From NCBI RefSeq assembly GCF_036203305.1, contig NZ_CP108131.1, forward strand, positions 744,001-808,000: a DNA stretch of 64,000 nt. Direction: 5' to 3'. The stretch's first letter is position 1; each line of letters starts with the position of its first letter. Source of the DNA: Streptomyces sp. NBC_00190 (GTDB lineage: Bacteria > Actinomycetota > Actinomycetes > Streptomycetales > Streptomycetaceae). A model generated the notes under the pieces. The model made no database searches. It was given only the letters and a program-made list of their open reading frames with translations, and had not been told where the DNA came from. Position numbers and translations under genes: made by a program. Positions 24,857-33,949 of this stretch are shown here, one piece after another.

Positions 24857-26269
24857 CTAGTCGCGCCTGCGGGCGATCTGCACGTTCTCCAGCACGCCGA
24901 GCGCGTCGGGCACCAGGATGGCCGCGGAGTAGTACGTGGTGACCAGGTAGGAGATGATCGACCGCTCGTCGATCCCCATGAAGCGCACCGACAGGCCCGG
25001 CTCGTACTCCTCCGGCAGACCGGTCTGGTGCAGACCGATGACGCCCTGGTTGTCCGCACCGGTTCGCATGGCAATGATCGAGCTGGTGTTCTCCTTGCTG
25101 ATGGGGATCTTGTTGCAGGGCAGGATCGGGACCCCGCGCCAGGCCGGGACCTGCTGCCCGCCGACGTCGACGTGGTCCGGGTAGAGCCCGCGGGCGTTGA
25201 GCTCGCGCCCGATCGCCGCGATCGTCCTGGGGTGGGCGAGGAAGAGCTTGGTGCCGCGGCGGCGGCAGAGCAGCTCGTCGAGGTCGTCCGGAGTGGGCGG
25301 GCCGGAGTGGGTCTGGATCCGCTGCTTGAAGTCGGCGTTGTGGAGCAGACCGAACTCCCGGTTGTTGACCATCTCGTGCTCTTGGCGCTCGCGCAGCGCC
25401 TCGATGGTGAGCCTGAGCTGCTCCTCGGTCTGGTTCATCGGCTCGTTGTACAGGTCCGCGACCCTCGTGTGGACCCGCAGAACGGTCTGCGCGATGGAGA
25501 GTTCGTACTCGCGCGGCTTGAGCTCGTAGTCGACGAAGGCGCCGGGCAGCTCGGCTTCACCCGTGTGGCCCGCCGACATCGCGATCTCGGCCTCGCCGTG
25601 CTTGTTCTGCCGCTGGTGGGGCAGCGCGCTGAACTCCCGGATGTGGGCCTGGAGGCTCGGCGCCGAGGCCAGCACGGCGGCGAAGTCGGCGCGCGACAGG
25701 GTGAGCAGGGTGCCGGGGGTCTCGGCGGTGGCGGTGTAGTCCCACCCGGCGGCCCCGTCCAGCAGGGCGTTCTCACCGAACCGGTCGCCGTCGGCCAGTA
25801 CGGCGACGGCGACGTCGTCGCCGTACTTGCCGACGGAGGTCTGGTTGATCCGGCCGTGGGCGATCAGGTGGATGTGCTCGGAAGGGGCACCGCGCTCGAC
25901 CAGCACCTCGCCGGCGCGGAAGTCGCGCTGGACGCACCGGCCGGCGAGCGCGGTCAGCACCTCCACGTCGTCGAAGCCGCGCAGCAGGGCCAGTTCGCCG
26001 AGCTCGCGGGGGATCACCCGGACGGCTGCACCGTCCTGCACGAACTCGATGCGCCCGTCGCCGACGGTGTAGCTCAAACGCCGGTTCACCCGGTAGGTGC
26101 CGCCTTTGGTCTCCACCCAGGGGAGCATCCTCAGCAGCCAGCGGGAGGTGATCTCCTGCATCTGGGGGGCGGACTTGGTCGTGGTGGCAAGGTTGCGGGC
26201 GGCCGCCGTGCCCAGGCTGGACTGCTGGGCCTGTTCCAGCTGCGCTTCCGGGCTCGTGTCAACGGTCAT
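24857..26269 (-). CDS. Family 2B encapsulin shell protein with cyclic-nucleotide-binding insert
   Basis: A 470-residue protein with an HK97-type shell fold interrupted by a cyclic-nucleotide-binding-like domain (about residues 95-215). The insert shows [25 protein letters not shown] and [10 protein letters not shown], the CRP-type phosphate-binding cassette pattern; FGENALL lacks a full RxA, so nucleotide binding is uncertain. The shell part resumes at about 240 ([23 protein letters not shown]). This is family 2B encapsulin architecture, known to package 2-methylisoborneol synthase. AAGGAGA precedes the ATG. It is the first gene of the operon, 97 bases before the cyclase. It is often annotated as a Crp-family protein or an EshA homologue; the shell reading explains it better. 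Confidence 0.9.
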   Translation of the reverse strand: MTVDTSPEAQLEQAQQSSLGTAAARNLATTTKSAPQMQEITSRWLLRMLPWVETKGGTYRVNRRLSYTVGDGRIEFVQDGAAVRVIPRELGELALLRGFDDVEVLTALAGRCVQRDFRAGEVLVERGAPSEHIHLIAHGRINQTSVGKYGDDVAVAVLADGDRFGENALLDGAAGWDYTATAETPGTLLTLSRADFAAVLASAPSLQAHIREFSALPHQRQNKHGEAEIAMSAGHTGEAELPGAFVDYELKPREYELSIAQTVLRVHTRVADLYNEPMNQTEEQLRLTIEALRERQEHEMVNNREFGLLHNADFKQRIQTHSGPPTPDDLDELLCRRRGTKLFLAHPRTIAAIGRELNARGLYPDHVDVGGQQVPAWRGVPILPCNKIPISKENTSSIIAMRTGADNQGVIGLHQTGLPEEYEPGLSVRFMGIDERSIISYLVTTYYSAAILVPDALGVLENVQIARRRD

Positions 26270-26540
26270 CGGGCGAGCTCTCCTTCGTAAGGGCGGCGAT
26301 CGGCGTACGTGCGCGTCACCGGATTGAAAGAGGAAAAAGGGGGACGAACGTCAGGTAATCCGTCCAGATCCCCGGGAACACTAACGACCGGTGCACCCAC
26401 TCGACCAACAGAAGCCTTCGGCATTACCTCGATGTAGTGATCTTGTGCCGTGAGGTGTTTGCATGGGTGATCGACAAGATTCAGCCAGGGCCGGGGCGTG
26501 TACGCCCGCCAGAGATTTCGCCCCGGCCGCGCTCGCCGGC

Positions 26541-27527
<987 letters not shown>

Positions 27528-27726
27528 GCTGTTGCCTCCTGAGCTCGGAATCATCTGCCCAGGACGCTAGGAGTTGGAGCACACTCCATGTCAACCGACT
27601 ATCGCACTCGGCGATGACCCGGCCATCGGCCTCCGGGGGCGACGTGCGGGCCGTATCGTGCCGTGCCACCCTGGTCACAGGCCTCGGAGCCCCGGGAGAA
27701 GGCAGCCGCGACGAACGGAGCGCGCT

Positions 27727-29364
27727 GTGGAAGATCCGATCCGTTTCGCGGCGCTGCGGCGCCGAGTGGCCGCCGGCTGCGCCGCCCTGCTGCTGGTGGC
27801 GCTCGCCTCGGGTACGGGTGCCCGAGCGGCCCCGGCCCCGTCGCCCTCGCCCTCGCCGACTCCGTGGCCGACCGGTGTGGGAGACCCGGGCCGGCTCGAC
27901 CCGCGCATCACGGAGATCATGCGGAAGCCGGAGTACCGCAATGCCCAGTGGGGACTGCTGCAGACCGAACCGGCCGACGGGCGGGTGCTGCACAGCCTGT
28001 TCCCCGGGCAGTTCTTCATCCCCGGTTCCACGGCGAAGCTGTTCCCCGTCTCCGGCACGTGGCAGACCCTCGGCGCCGACCACCGCTTCGTGACCCCCGT
28101 GTACGCGGTCGGGGAGCGTCACGGGGCGGTGCTGACCGGCAACCTCGACCTCGTCGCCCAGGGCGACCTCACCCTGGGCGGCCGGACGCGCCCCGACGGC
28201 ACGGTCGCGTACACCGACCTCGACCACACCTACGCCAACGACTTCCCCGGGGCGACCCTCACCCCGGAGAACCCGCTCGCCGGGATCGACCTGCTCGCCC
28301 GGCAGGTCCGTGACTCCGGCATCACCCGCGTCGACGGCGACGTGATCGTCGACAGCCGGCTCTTCGCCCCCGACCCGGTCCTGGATCCCACCCCGACGCC
28401 CCTGATCATCAACGACAACCTCATCGACCTGCTGACCACACCCGGCGACCGGCCGGGCGCGGACGCCCGGTTGGACTGGCGCCCGAAGGTCGCGCCGTAC
28501 GCGGTCACGTCCACGGTGAAGACCGTCGCGGCCGGGAAGCCGACGAACATCACGGTGACCGCCACCGAGGGCGGCACCCGGATCCGCCTGTCCGGCACGA
28601 TCGCGGCGGACGCCGAGCCGCTGCTGCGCACCTCCCCCATCACGGACCCGGCAGCGTTCGGCCGGACCGCCCTGTTCGAGGCGCTCGGCCGGGCCGGGGT
28701 GCACGTCACCGGCGACGCGACGGGTCCCAACCCGGTCGCCCGGCTGCCGCGCGACTACGACGGCCGTCCGCGGGTGGCGGCGTACACCTCTCCCCCGTAC
28801 GAGCAGTACGCCAAGCTGATCCTCAAGGTGAGTCACAACCTGGGCGCCAACCTGGCCATCTGCCTGATGGCCGTCACCACCGGCAGCAACCAGTGCGTCG
28901 ACGGTTTCCCGGTGCTCGCCGGCTTCCTGGAGCGGGCGGGCGTCGACCGCGGACAGGTGCAGCTCATGGACGGCCGGGGCGGCAACCCCGCCGACCGGGC
29001 CACGCCCCGGGCGCTGGTACAGATGCTGGCGTACTGGCAGCACACCCCGGACGCGCGGCGCTTCCGGGAGGCCCTGCCCATCCTCGGCGTCGACGGTCTG
29101 CTGGCCGAGAACTGCCGGAGCTGCCCGGCGCGCGGGAAAGTGTTCGGGAAGACCGGCGCGGCTGTCGGAGGGGACTCGCTCAACGACCGGCTCGCCGTCG
29201 GTGCCATCACCATCGCCGGCTACCTCGACAAGGGCGGCGGCCGCTTCGACCCCTTTTACGCGGGCGTCAACGGCGCGTCCACACCGACCGCCAACCCCCT
29301 CGACGTGGTGGCCATCGCGGGCGACCTGGCCCTGATCGCCGCGTACCTCCAGGAGTCGTCCTGA
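27727..29364 (+). CDS. dacB: D-alanyl-D-alanine carboxypeptidase/endopeptidase (PBP4 family)
   Basis: A 545-residue low-molecular-weight penicillin-binding protein. The signal peptide (about residues 1-33) is followed by a Pro/Ser linker. The three active-site motifs are present: STAK (about residues 103-106, SxxK), SHNLG (about 367-371, SxN) and FGKTGAAVGG (about 480, KTG). A large insert domain (about 150-330) is characteristic of class C PBP4/DacB. It trims peptidoglycan cross-links outside the cell. I chose GTG 27727 because it has GGAG six bases upstream and starts the signal peptide, unlike the frame from 27574. Monocistronic as far as can be seen. Confidence 0.88.
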   Translation: MEDPIRFAALRRRVAAGCAALLLVALASGTGARAAPAPSPSPSPTPWPTGVGDPGRLDPRITEIMRKPEYRNAQWGLLQTEPADGRVLHSLFPGQFFIPGSTAKLFPVSGTWQTLGADHRFVTPVYAVGERHGAVLTGNLDLVAQGDLTLGGRTRPDGTVAYTDLDHTYANDFPGATLTPENPLAGIDLLARQVRDSGITRVDGDVIVDSRLFAPDPVLDPTPTPLIINDNLIDLLTTPGDRPGADARLDWRPKVAPYAVTSTVKTVAAGKPTNITVTATEGGTRIRLSGTIAADAEPLLRTSPITDPAAFGRTALFEALGRAGVHVTGDATGPNPVARLPRDYDGRPRVAAYTSPPYEQYAKLILKVSHNLGANLAICLMAVTTGSNQCVDGFPVLAGFLERAGVDRGQVQLMDGRGGNPADRATPRALVQMLAYWQHTPDARRFREALPILGVDGLLAENCRSCPARGKVFGKTGAAVGGDSLNDRLAVGAITIAGYLDKGGGRFDPFYAGVNGASTPTANPLDVVAIAGDLALIAAYLQESS

Positions 29365-29479
29365 GTCGGCGAGTTGATCGTCGGGGCGGTCCTTTTCAGT
29401 TCAGAAGTTGAAGTGGTGTCGTGGGGTCAATTATGCCGAAAGGACAGGTAAAACGCCGGATTGCGCGATTGCGGATAGT

Positions 29480-29497
29480 GATGGCAACGTTGCCATC
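29480..29497. promoter_or_regulatory. LacI-type operator palindrome
   Basis: GATGGCAAC-GTTGCCATC, a perfect 18-bp palindrome with a central CG, the form bound by LacI/GalR regulators. It sits 97 bases before the sugar-binding lipoprotein gene and just upstream of a TTGAC at 29516. The regulator is not in this window. Confidence 0.65.
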
Positions 29498-29593
29498 TCG
29501 TTAATAGTTCACTTCTTGACGATGGTGTCCTCGCCGAGTTGACTGCGTCTACCTCGGCCGCAACGACACGGCCTCGTCAGGGAGGTTTACATC

Positions 29594-30688
29594 GTGAACA
29601 CGCATCTGGGTCGTGCCGCCGTGGCTGTCGCCGCTTCCGCGATCACCGTCTCGCTCGCCGCCTGCGGCGCGGAGGACGCCGACGGGAGACCGGGGGCGGG
29701 CGAGGCGATCAAGGTCGGCCTCCTGCTTCCGGAGAACCAGACCGCGCGCTACGAGAAGTTCGACAAGCCGCTCATCGAGAAGGAGGTCGCCCGCCTCACG
29801 CGCGGCAAGGGCAAAGTCGTCTACGCCAACGCCAAGCAGGAGGCGGCCGCCCAGAACGCCCAGGTCGACATGATGATCGCCAACAAGGTGAACGTCCTCA
29901 TCATCGACGCCGTGGACGCGAAGGCCATCGCCGGCGCGGTCAAGAAGGCCAAGGACGCGGGCATCCCGGTCGTCGCCTACGACCGTCTCGCCGAGGGCCC
30001 GATCGACGCCTACACCTCCTTCGACAACGAGGACGTCGGCAAAGTCCAGGGCAAGGCGCTTCTGGAGGCGCTGGGCGACAAGGCCAAGGACGGCCAGATC
30101 GTCATGATGAACGGCTCGGTCACCGACCCGAACGCCAAGCTCTTCAAGTCCGGTGCGCACTTCGTCCTCGACGGCAAGGTGAACGTCGGCAAGGAGTACG
30201 ACACGGTCGACTGGAAGCCGGAGAACGCCAACACCAATATGTCGGCCGCGCTCTCCGCGCTCGGCAAGGGAAAGATCGTCGGCGTCTACTCCGCGAACGA
30301 CGGCATGGCGGGCGGCATCATCAGCGCCCTCAAGGCGGCCGGCGTGTCCAACCTGCCGCCGGTCACCGGCCAGGACGCCGAACTCGCCGGTGTGCAGCGG
30401 ATCGTCGCGGGCGACCAGTACATGACCGTCTACAAGCGGTACGCCCCCGAGGCCGCGGCCGCCGCGGAGATGGCCGTCACCCTCGCCCAGGGCGAGAAGA
30501 TCGACGGGATCATCAACCAGATCGTCGACAGCCCGACGACCAAGGGCGTGCGATCGGTGCTCGTCCCGGGCGTCCCGCTGACCAGGGCCAACGTCAAGAG
30601 CACCGTGGTCGATGACGGCGTCTACACGGTCGCCGAGATCTGCACGGACCGGCTCAAGTCCGCGTGCGAAGAGATCGGCCTGAAGTAG
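29594..30688 (+). CDS. Xylose/ribose-type sugar-binding lipoprotein
   Basis: A 364-residue ABC substrate-binding protein of the pentose (XylF/ChvE) type. The signal sequence ends in a LAAC lipobox (Cys at about residue 24). The mature fold starts with KVGLLLPENQTARYEKFDKPL, and AQVDMMIANKVNVLIIDAVDAKAIA is typical of the two-lobed periplasmic-binding type I fold. No ATPase or permease gene follows, so it is an orphan receptor in this window. GGAGGT lies seven bases before the GTG. A LacI-type operator upstream implies repression by a sugar-responsive regulator. Confidence 0.88.
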   Translation: MNTHLGRAAVAVAASAITVSLAACGAEDADGRPGAGEAIKVGLLLPENQTARYEKFDKPLIEKEVARLTRGKGKVVYANAKQEAAAQNAQVDMMIANKVNVLIIDAVDAKAIAGAVKKAKDAGIPVVAYDRLAEGPIDAYTSFDNEDVGKVQGKALLEALGDKAKDGQIVMMNGSVTDPNAKLFKSGAHFVLDGKVNVGKEYDTVDWKPENANTNMSAALSALGKGKIVGVYSANDGMAGGIISALKAAGVSNLPPVTGQDAELAGVQRIVAGDQYMTVYKRYAPEAAAAAEMAVTLAQGEKIDGIINQIVDSPTTKGVRSVLVPGVPLTRANVKSTVVDDGVYTVAEICTDRLKSACEEIGLK

Positions 30689-30697
30689 CAGGGCCCC

Positions 30698-30715
30698 GGC
30701 CCGCCCGCGCGGGCC
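30698..30715 (+). terminator. Short hairpin after the sugar-binding protein
   Basis: GGCCCGC-CCGC-GCGGGCC, a perfect 7-bp stem with a 4-base loop, 9 bases after the stop. Confidence 0.45.
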
Positions 30716-30769
30716 GCCCGAGATAACAGTTTGATCATGCACATGCGAGAGAGGGGAGCGTGGGGGCAG

Positions 30770-30788
30770 TTAGGTTAGCCTGCCCTTA
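30770..30788 (+). promoter_or_regulatory. Iron box (DmdR1/IdeR type) over a leaderless start
   Basis: TTAGGTTAGCCTGCCCTTA matches 15 of 19 positions of the actinobacterial iron box consensus as I recall it (TTAGGTTAGGCTCACCTAA). It covers TAGCCT (30776-30781), a -10-like hexamer ending six bases before the ATG at 30788, so a bound repressor would block transcription initiation directly. Confidence 0.6.
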
Positions 30789-31966
30789 TGATTTCCATAT
30801 CCCTGGCCGCCGAGGCCGGTTACGCCGTGCCCCCGCTGTGGCGCATCCTCACCAAGTCCGGCTACTTCATCGGCCTGTCCGGGGCCATCGGCGCCACCGT
30901 GACCTACGCGGCCTCCATCCGCCCCGCACTGCGCGCACCGGGGAACGACAGCGGTGACGTCGACGCCATGAGACGAAGAACTGCCGGGTACCTCGCCTGG
31001 GCGGGGGTGGTGCTGTTGGTCGCGGGCTACTTCCAGCTCGCCGGCCGCGTGGCCCGGGCCGGCAAGGGCATGCCGTTCGGTGACGCTCTCGCGCCGGGGC
31101 GGATCCTGGACTTCCTGACGGCGCCGGCGGCGAAGGGGGCCTGGATCGCACAGGGCACGATCTACGTGGTTCAGAACCTCGTACTGGTCCTCGCGTCCGC
31201 CGTCCTGATCTCGCTGTTCCTTCCCCGGGCGCGCCGGCACCTCAACGCCTTGGCGCTGACCGGCCTGCCCCTGACGCTCGCAGTCACGCTCGTCGCCGCG
31301 GTTCCGGCCACGAAGCCGAAGGACGGGGACAAGTGGCTGGACCTCGTGTCCGGCCAGACCCACATCGTCACCGGCGTGGTCTGGGTCGGCGGGCTGGTCC
31401 TGCTCGCCGCCCTCACCGGTGCCCGCAGCCGTCTGAGCGAGGGCGCCGGCGCCCTGTGGGCCGACATCTGGCGCCGCTTCGCCTTCGTCGCCCTCGTCTG
31501 CGTCGGCGCGGTGTTCACCTCCGGTCTGTGGATGAGCTGGAAGCACGTCGGCGCCGTCAGCCAGCTCTGGACGACGACCTACGGACTCTTCCTGCTCGTC
31601 AAGATCCTGCTGGTCCTCGGCATGGTCACGGCCGGCGGCATCAACCAGTTCTGGCTGATGCCCCGCATCGCCCGGGCCCGCCGCGACGACGCGACGTCCT
31701 CGCTGCTGCACCTGACGCTGGGGCACTTCCCGAAGGTGGTCTGGGCCGAGGTGGCCCTCGGGATCGCCGTCCTGGCCATCGTCCCCTTCCTCGGCGGCTC
31801 GGCCCGTTCCGAGGCGGGCAGCCCCCCGGCCGTGTCGAGCGGCAGCGTCTTCGCCATGGGCGCCGTCCTCGTCCTCGCCCTCGCGGCTTCGCTCTACATC
31901 ACGGTCAGGACCTCCGACGCGCTCGCTCGGCGCACGGCCGGGGCAGCGACCGCCGCGGAGTCATGA
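30788..31966 (+). CDS. CopD-like multi-pass membrane protein
   Basis: A 392-residue protein with about eight or nine hydrophobic helices, for example WRILTKSGYFIGLSGAIGATV and TGVVWVGGLVLLAALTG, and a GQTHIVTGVVWVGGLVLL segment matching the CopD (copper resistance D) domain. Conserved His in this motif may bind metal or heme. The family is linked to copper import or handling and its mechanism is not settled. The start lacks any ribosome-binding site and overlaps an iron box, so expression may respond to iron. The final codons overlap the end of the convergent aldo/keto reductase gene by six bases. Confidence 0.72.
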   Translation: MISISLAAEAGYAVPPLWRILTKSGYFIGLSGAIGATVTYAASIRPALRAPGNDSGDVDAMRRRTAGYLAWAGVVLLVAGYFQLAGRVARAGKGMPFGDALAPGRILDFLTAPAAKGAWIAQGTIYVVQNLVLVLASAVLISLFLPRARRHLNALALTGLPLTLAVTLVAAVPATKPKDGDKWLDLVSGQTHIVTGVVWVGGLVLLAALTGARSRLSEGAGALWADIWRRFAFVALVCVGAVFTSGLWMSWKHVGAVSQLWTTTYGLFLLVKILLVLGMVTAGGINQFWLMPRIARARRDDATSSLLHLTLGHFPKVVWAEVALGIAVLAIVPFLGGSARSEAGSPPAVSSGSVFAMGAVLVLALAASLYITVRTSDALARRTAGAATAAES

Positions 31967-33019
31967 CGCCCGCCGGGGCGCGGCGGGGATCATCGGCGGG
32001 TTGAGGCGCGCGAAGCCTTCCTGCCGCTCGTACGGGAAGTACGGGTACGGCGCCGGCTTGTGACTCGCGGCGTCGAGCCGGGCCACGTGCTCCGCCGTCA
32101 GCGTCCAGCCGACCGCGCCGATGTTCTGGCGGAGTTGCTCCTCGTTGCGCGCACCGATGATGACGGAGGACACCGTGGGACGCCGCAGCAGCCAGTTGAT
32201 GGCCACCTGCGGGATCGTCCTGCCGGTGTCCTTCGCCACCTCGTCGAGCGCGTCCACGACATCGAAGAGGTGCGCGTCCTCCACCGGCGGCCCGTAGTCG
32301 GCGGTCTGGTGGAGCCGGCTCTGCGGCGGCAGCGGCAGTCCCCGGCGCAGCTTCCCCGTCAGGCGCCCCCAGCCCAGGGGGCTCCAGACCATCGCGCCGA
32401 CGCCCTGGTCGTGCCCGAGGGGCATCAACTCCCATTCGTAGTCGCGGCCGACGAGCGAGTAGTAGACCTGGTGCGCCACGTACCGGGGGTAGCCGCGCTC
32501 GTCGGCCGCGGCGAGGGACTTCATCAGCTGCCAGCCCGCGAAGTTGGACACGCCGACGTACCGGATCTTGCCGGCCCGCACCAGCTGGTCGAGCGCGGCC
32601 AGCACCTCCTCGACCGGGGTTCCGGCGTCGAAGGCGTGCATCTGGAAGAGGTCGATGTGGTCGGTGCCGAGCCGGCGCAGGGCGTCCTCCGTCGCCTTGA
32701 TCAGGCGCGAGCGGGACGAGCCGGCGTCCCTGGGCCCGTCGCCCATCGGCAGGCCGGTCTTGGTCGACAGGAGGACCTGGTCCCGCCTGCCCCGGATCGC
32801 CTCCCCCAGTACCTCCTCGGACGCTCCCGCCGAGTACACGTCGGCGGTGTCGAACATCGTGATGCCCGCTTCCAGGCAGATGTCCACGAGCCGGCGCGCC
32901 TCCTGCGTGTCCGTGCTGCCCCAGGCGCCGAACAGCGGCCCCTGGCCGCCGAACGTGCCGGCCCCGAAGCTCAGGGCGGGAACCTTGAGACCGGACGCAC
33001 CGAGCTGCCTGTATTCCAT
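31961..33019 (-). CDS. Aldo/keto reductase (voltage-gated K channel beta-subunit-like)
   Basis: A 352-residue AKR. The tetrad is Asp and Tyr in FDTADVYSAG, Lys in STKTG, and His in LFQMHAFD. The C-terminal VSSVIIGARNEEQLRQNIGA segment is the NADP-binding end. It is one of two AKR genes in the window and only distantly like the one at 26541. It is divergent from a TetR regulator that starts 97 bases away, an arrangement that often reflects local control of a detoxifying reductase. AGGAGT precedes the ATG. The coding end overlaps the copD-like gene on the other strand. Confidence 0.87.
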   Translation of the reverse strand: MEYRQLGASGLKVPALSFGAGTFGGQGPLFGAWGSTDTQEARRLVDICLEAGITMFDTADVYSAGASEEVLGEAIRGRRDQVLLSTKTGLPMGDGPRDAGSSRSRLIKATEDALRRLGTDHIDLFQMHAFDAGTPVEEVLAALDQLVRAGKIRYVGVSNFAGWQLMKSLAAADERGYPRYVAHQVYYSLVGRDYEWELMPLGHDQGVGAMVWSPLGWGRLTGKLRRGLPLPPQSRLHQTADYGPPVEDAHLFDVVDALDEVAKDTGRTIPQVAINWLLRRPTVSSVIIGARNEEQLRQNIGAVGWTLTAEHVARLDAASHKPAPYPYFPYERQEGFARLNPPMIPAAPRRAS

Positions 33020-33115
33020 GACGGACTCCTCCAGCGATCGTTAACAGCACCACAGACCCTTTAAGGTGGGTACAACGTAACAGCGAGCGACAGCTAATGG
33101 AACCGGAGACCCGTT

Positions 33116-33724
33116 ATGACGACCAGAGATCCCGATCCGGGGACCGTGCGTCCCGGGGGCCGTACGGCGCGGGTCCGGGCGGCGGTGCTGCAGGCGGCCG
33201 GGGACACCCTGGCGGAGGCGGGCTTCCACGGACTGGATCTCGCCGAGGTCGCCCGGCGCGCCGAAGTGGGAAAGACGACCGTCTACCGCCGCTGGGGAAC
33301 CGTGGCCAGCCTCGTCGCCGACCTGCTGACGGACATGGCCGAGCAGTCGCTGCGGCACACCGAGACGGGCTCGCTGCTCGAAGACCTACGGGCCAACGCC
33401 GAACTCGTACGGCGCACGTTGACGGACTCCCGCCAGGGCGCCCTGTTCAGGGCGGTGATCGCCGCGGCCACGACCGACGAGAGGACGGCCGAGGCCCTGC
33501 ACCGGTTCTACGAGGTACGCGTCGCGGAGTGGGCGCCCTGCGTCCGACAAGCCGTCGAACGGGGCGAGTTGCCGACGGGCACGGACGCGGAAGAAGTGAT
33601 CCGGGCCGTCTCGGCCCCGCTGTACTACCGGTTCCTGATCACCGGCGCTCCCCTCGACGAAGCCGCGGCGGAGCAGGCGGTGCGAGCAGCCGTGGCGGCG
33701 GCGCGCGCGGGGGCCTTCACCTGA
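33116..33724 (+). CDS. TetR family transcriptional regulator
   Basis: A 202-residue protein with an N-terminal TetR helix-turn-helix (residues 19-66). RVRAAVLQAAGDTLAEAGF leads, and LDLAEVARRAEVGKTTVYRRWG forms the recognition helix. The C-terminal domain is of the TetR_C_11 kind (AVIAAATTDERTAEALHRFYEVRV), binding an unknown ligand. Its likely target is the shared promoter region with the divergent aldo/keto reductase. There a sequence TAACAGC occurs twice, 36 bp apart (33042 and 33078), but no clean palindrome is seen. GGAG lies upstream of the ATG. Confidence 0.88.
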   Translation: MTTRDPDPGTVRPGGRTARVRAAVLQAAGDTLAEAGFHGLDLAEVARRAEVGKTTVYRRWGTVASLVADLLTDMAEQSLRHTETGSLLEDLRANAELVRRTLTDSRQGALFRAVIAAATTDERTAEALHRFYEVRVAEWAPCVRQAVERGELPTGTDAEEVIRAVSAPLYYRFLITGAPLDEAAAEQAVRAAVAAARAGAFT

Positions 33725-33762
33725 GAGGCGCCCCGGCTGCCGCCGCCGACTGCGTACGGCCG

Positions 33763-33906
33763 TTATCCGAACTGGCCGGGCGGGTAGTCCCCGGCGGGCT
33801 GCTGGACGATGACGCCACCGGCCGCGTCGGCCATGCGGGTGCCCTGCTCCGCCAGCTCCAGGGCGGCGCGCTCGGCATCGGTGAACGGCCATGCCGCCCT
33901 CACCGG
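33763..33906 (-). pseudogene. Carboxymuconolactone decarboxylase-family remnant with internal deletion
   Basis: Reading from 33903 down, one frame gives AAWPFTDAERAALELAEQG, then TRMADAAGGV, and straight after that IVQQPAGDYPPGQFG and a TAA stop at 33763. The first part is the end of the AhpD/CMD core helix region and the last 15 residues are the usual C-terminal tail of the same family. The normal piece between them, roughly 40 residues, and the N-terminal CxxC half are missing, so this is a deletion-scarred remnant. An in-frame TGA (33907-33909) closes it upstream. Confidence 0.65.
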
Positions 33907-33949
33907 TCAACTCCCCCCTCACGTAACACCCCTGGGGCCGAACATCCGG

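Noticed and set aside
24857..26269. Crp-family transcriptional regulator
   Set aside because: No helix-turn-helix follows the nucleotide-binding-like domain; the flanking sequence is a shell fold and the neighbour is the known cargo enzyme.
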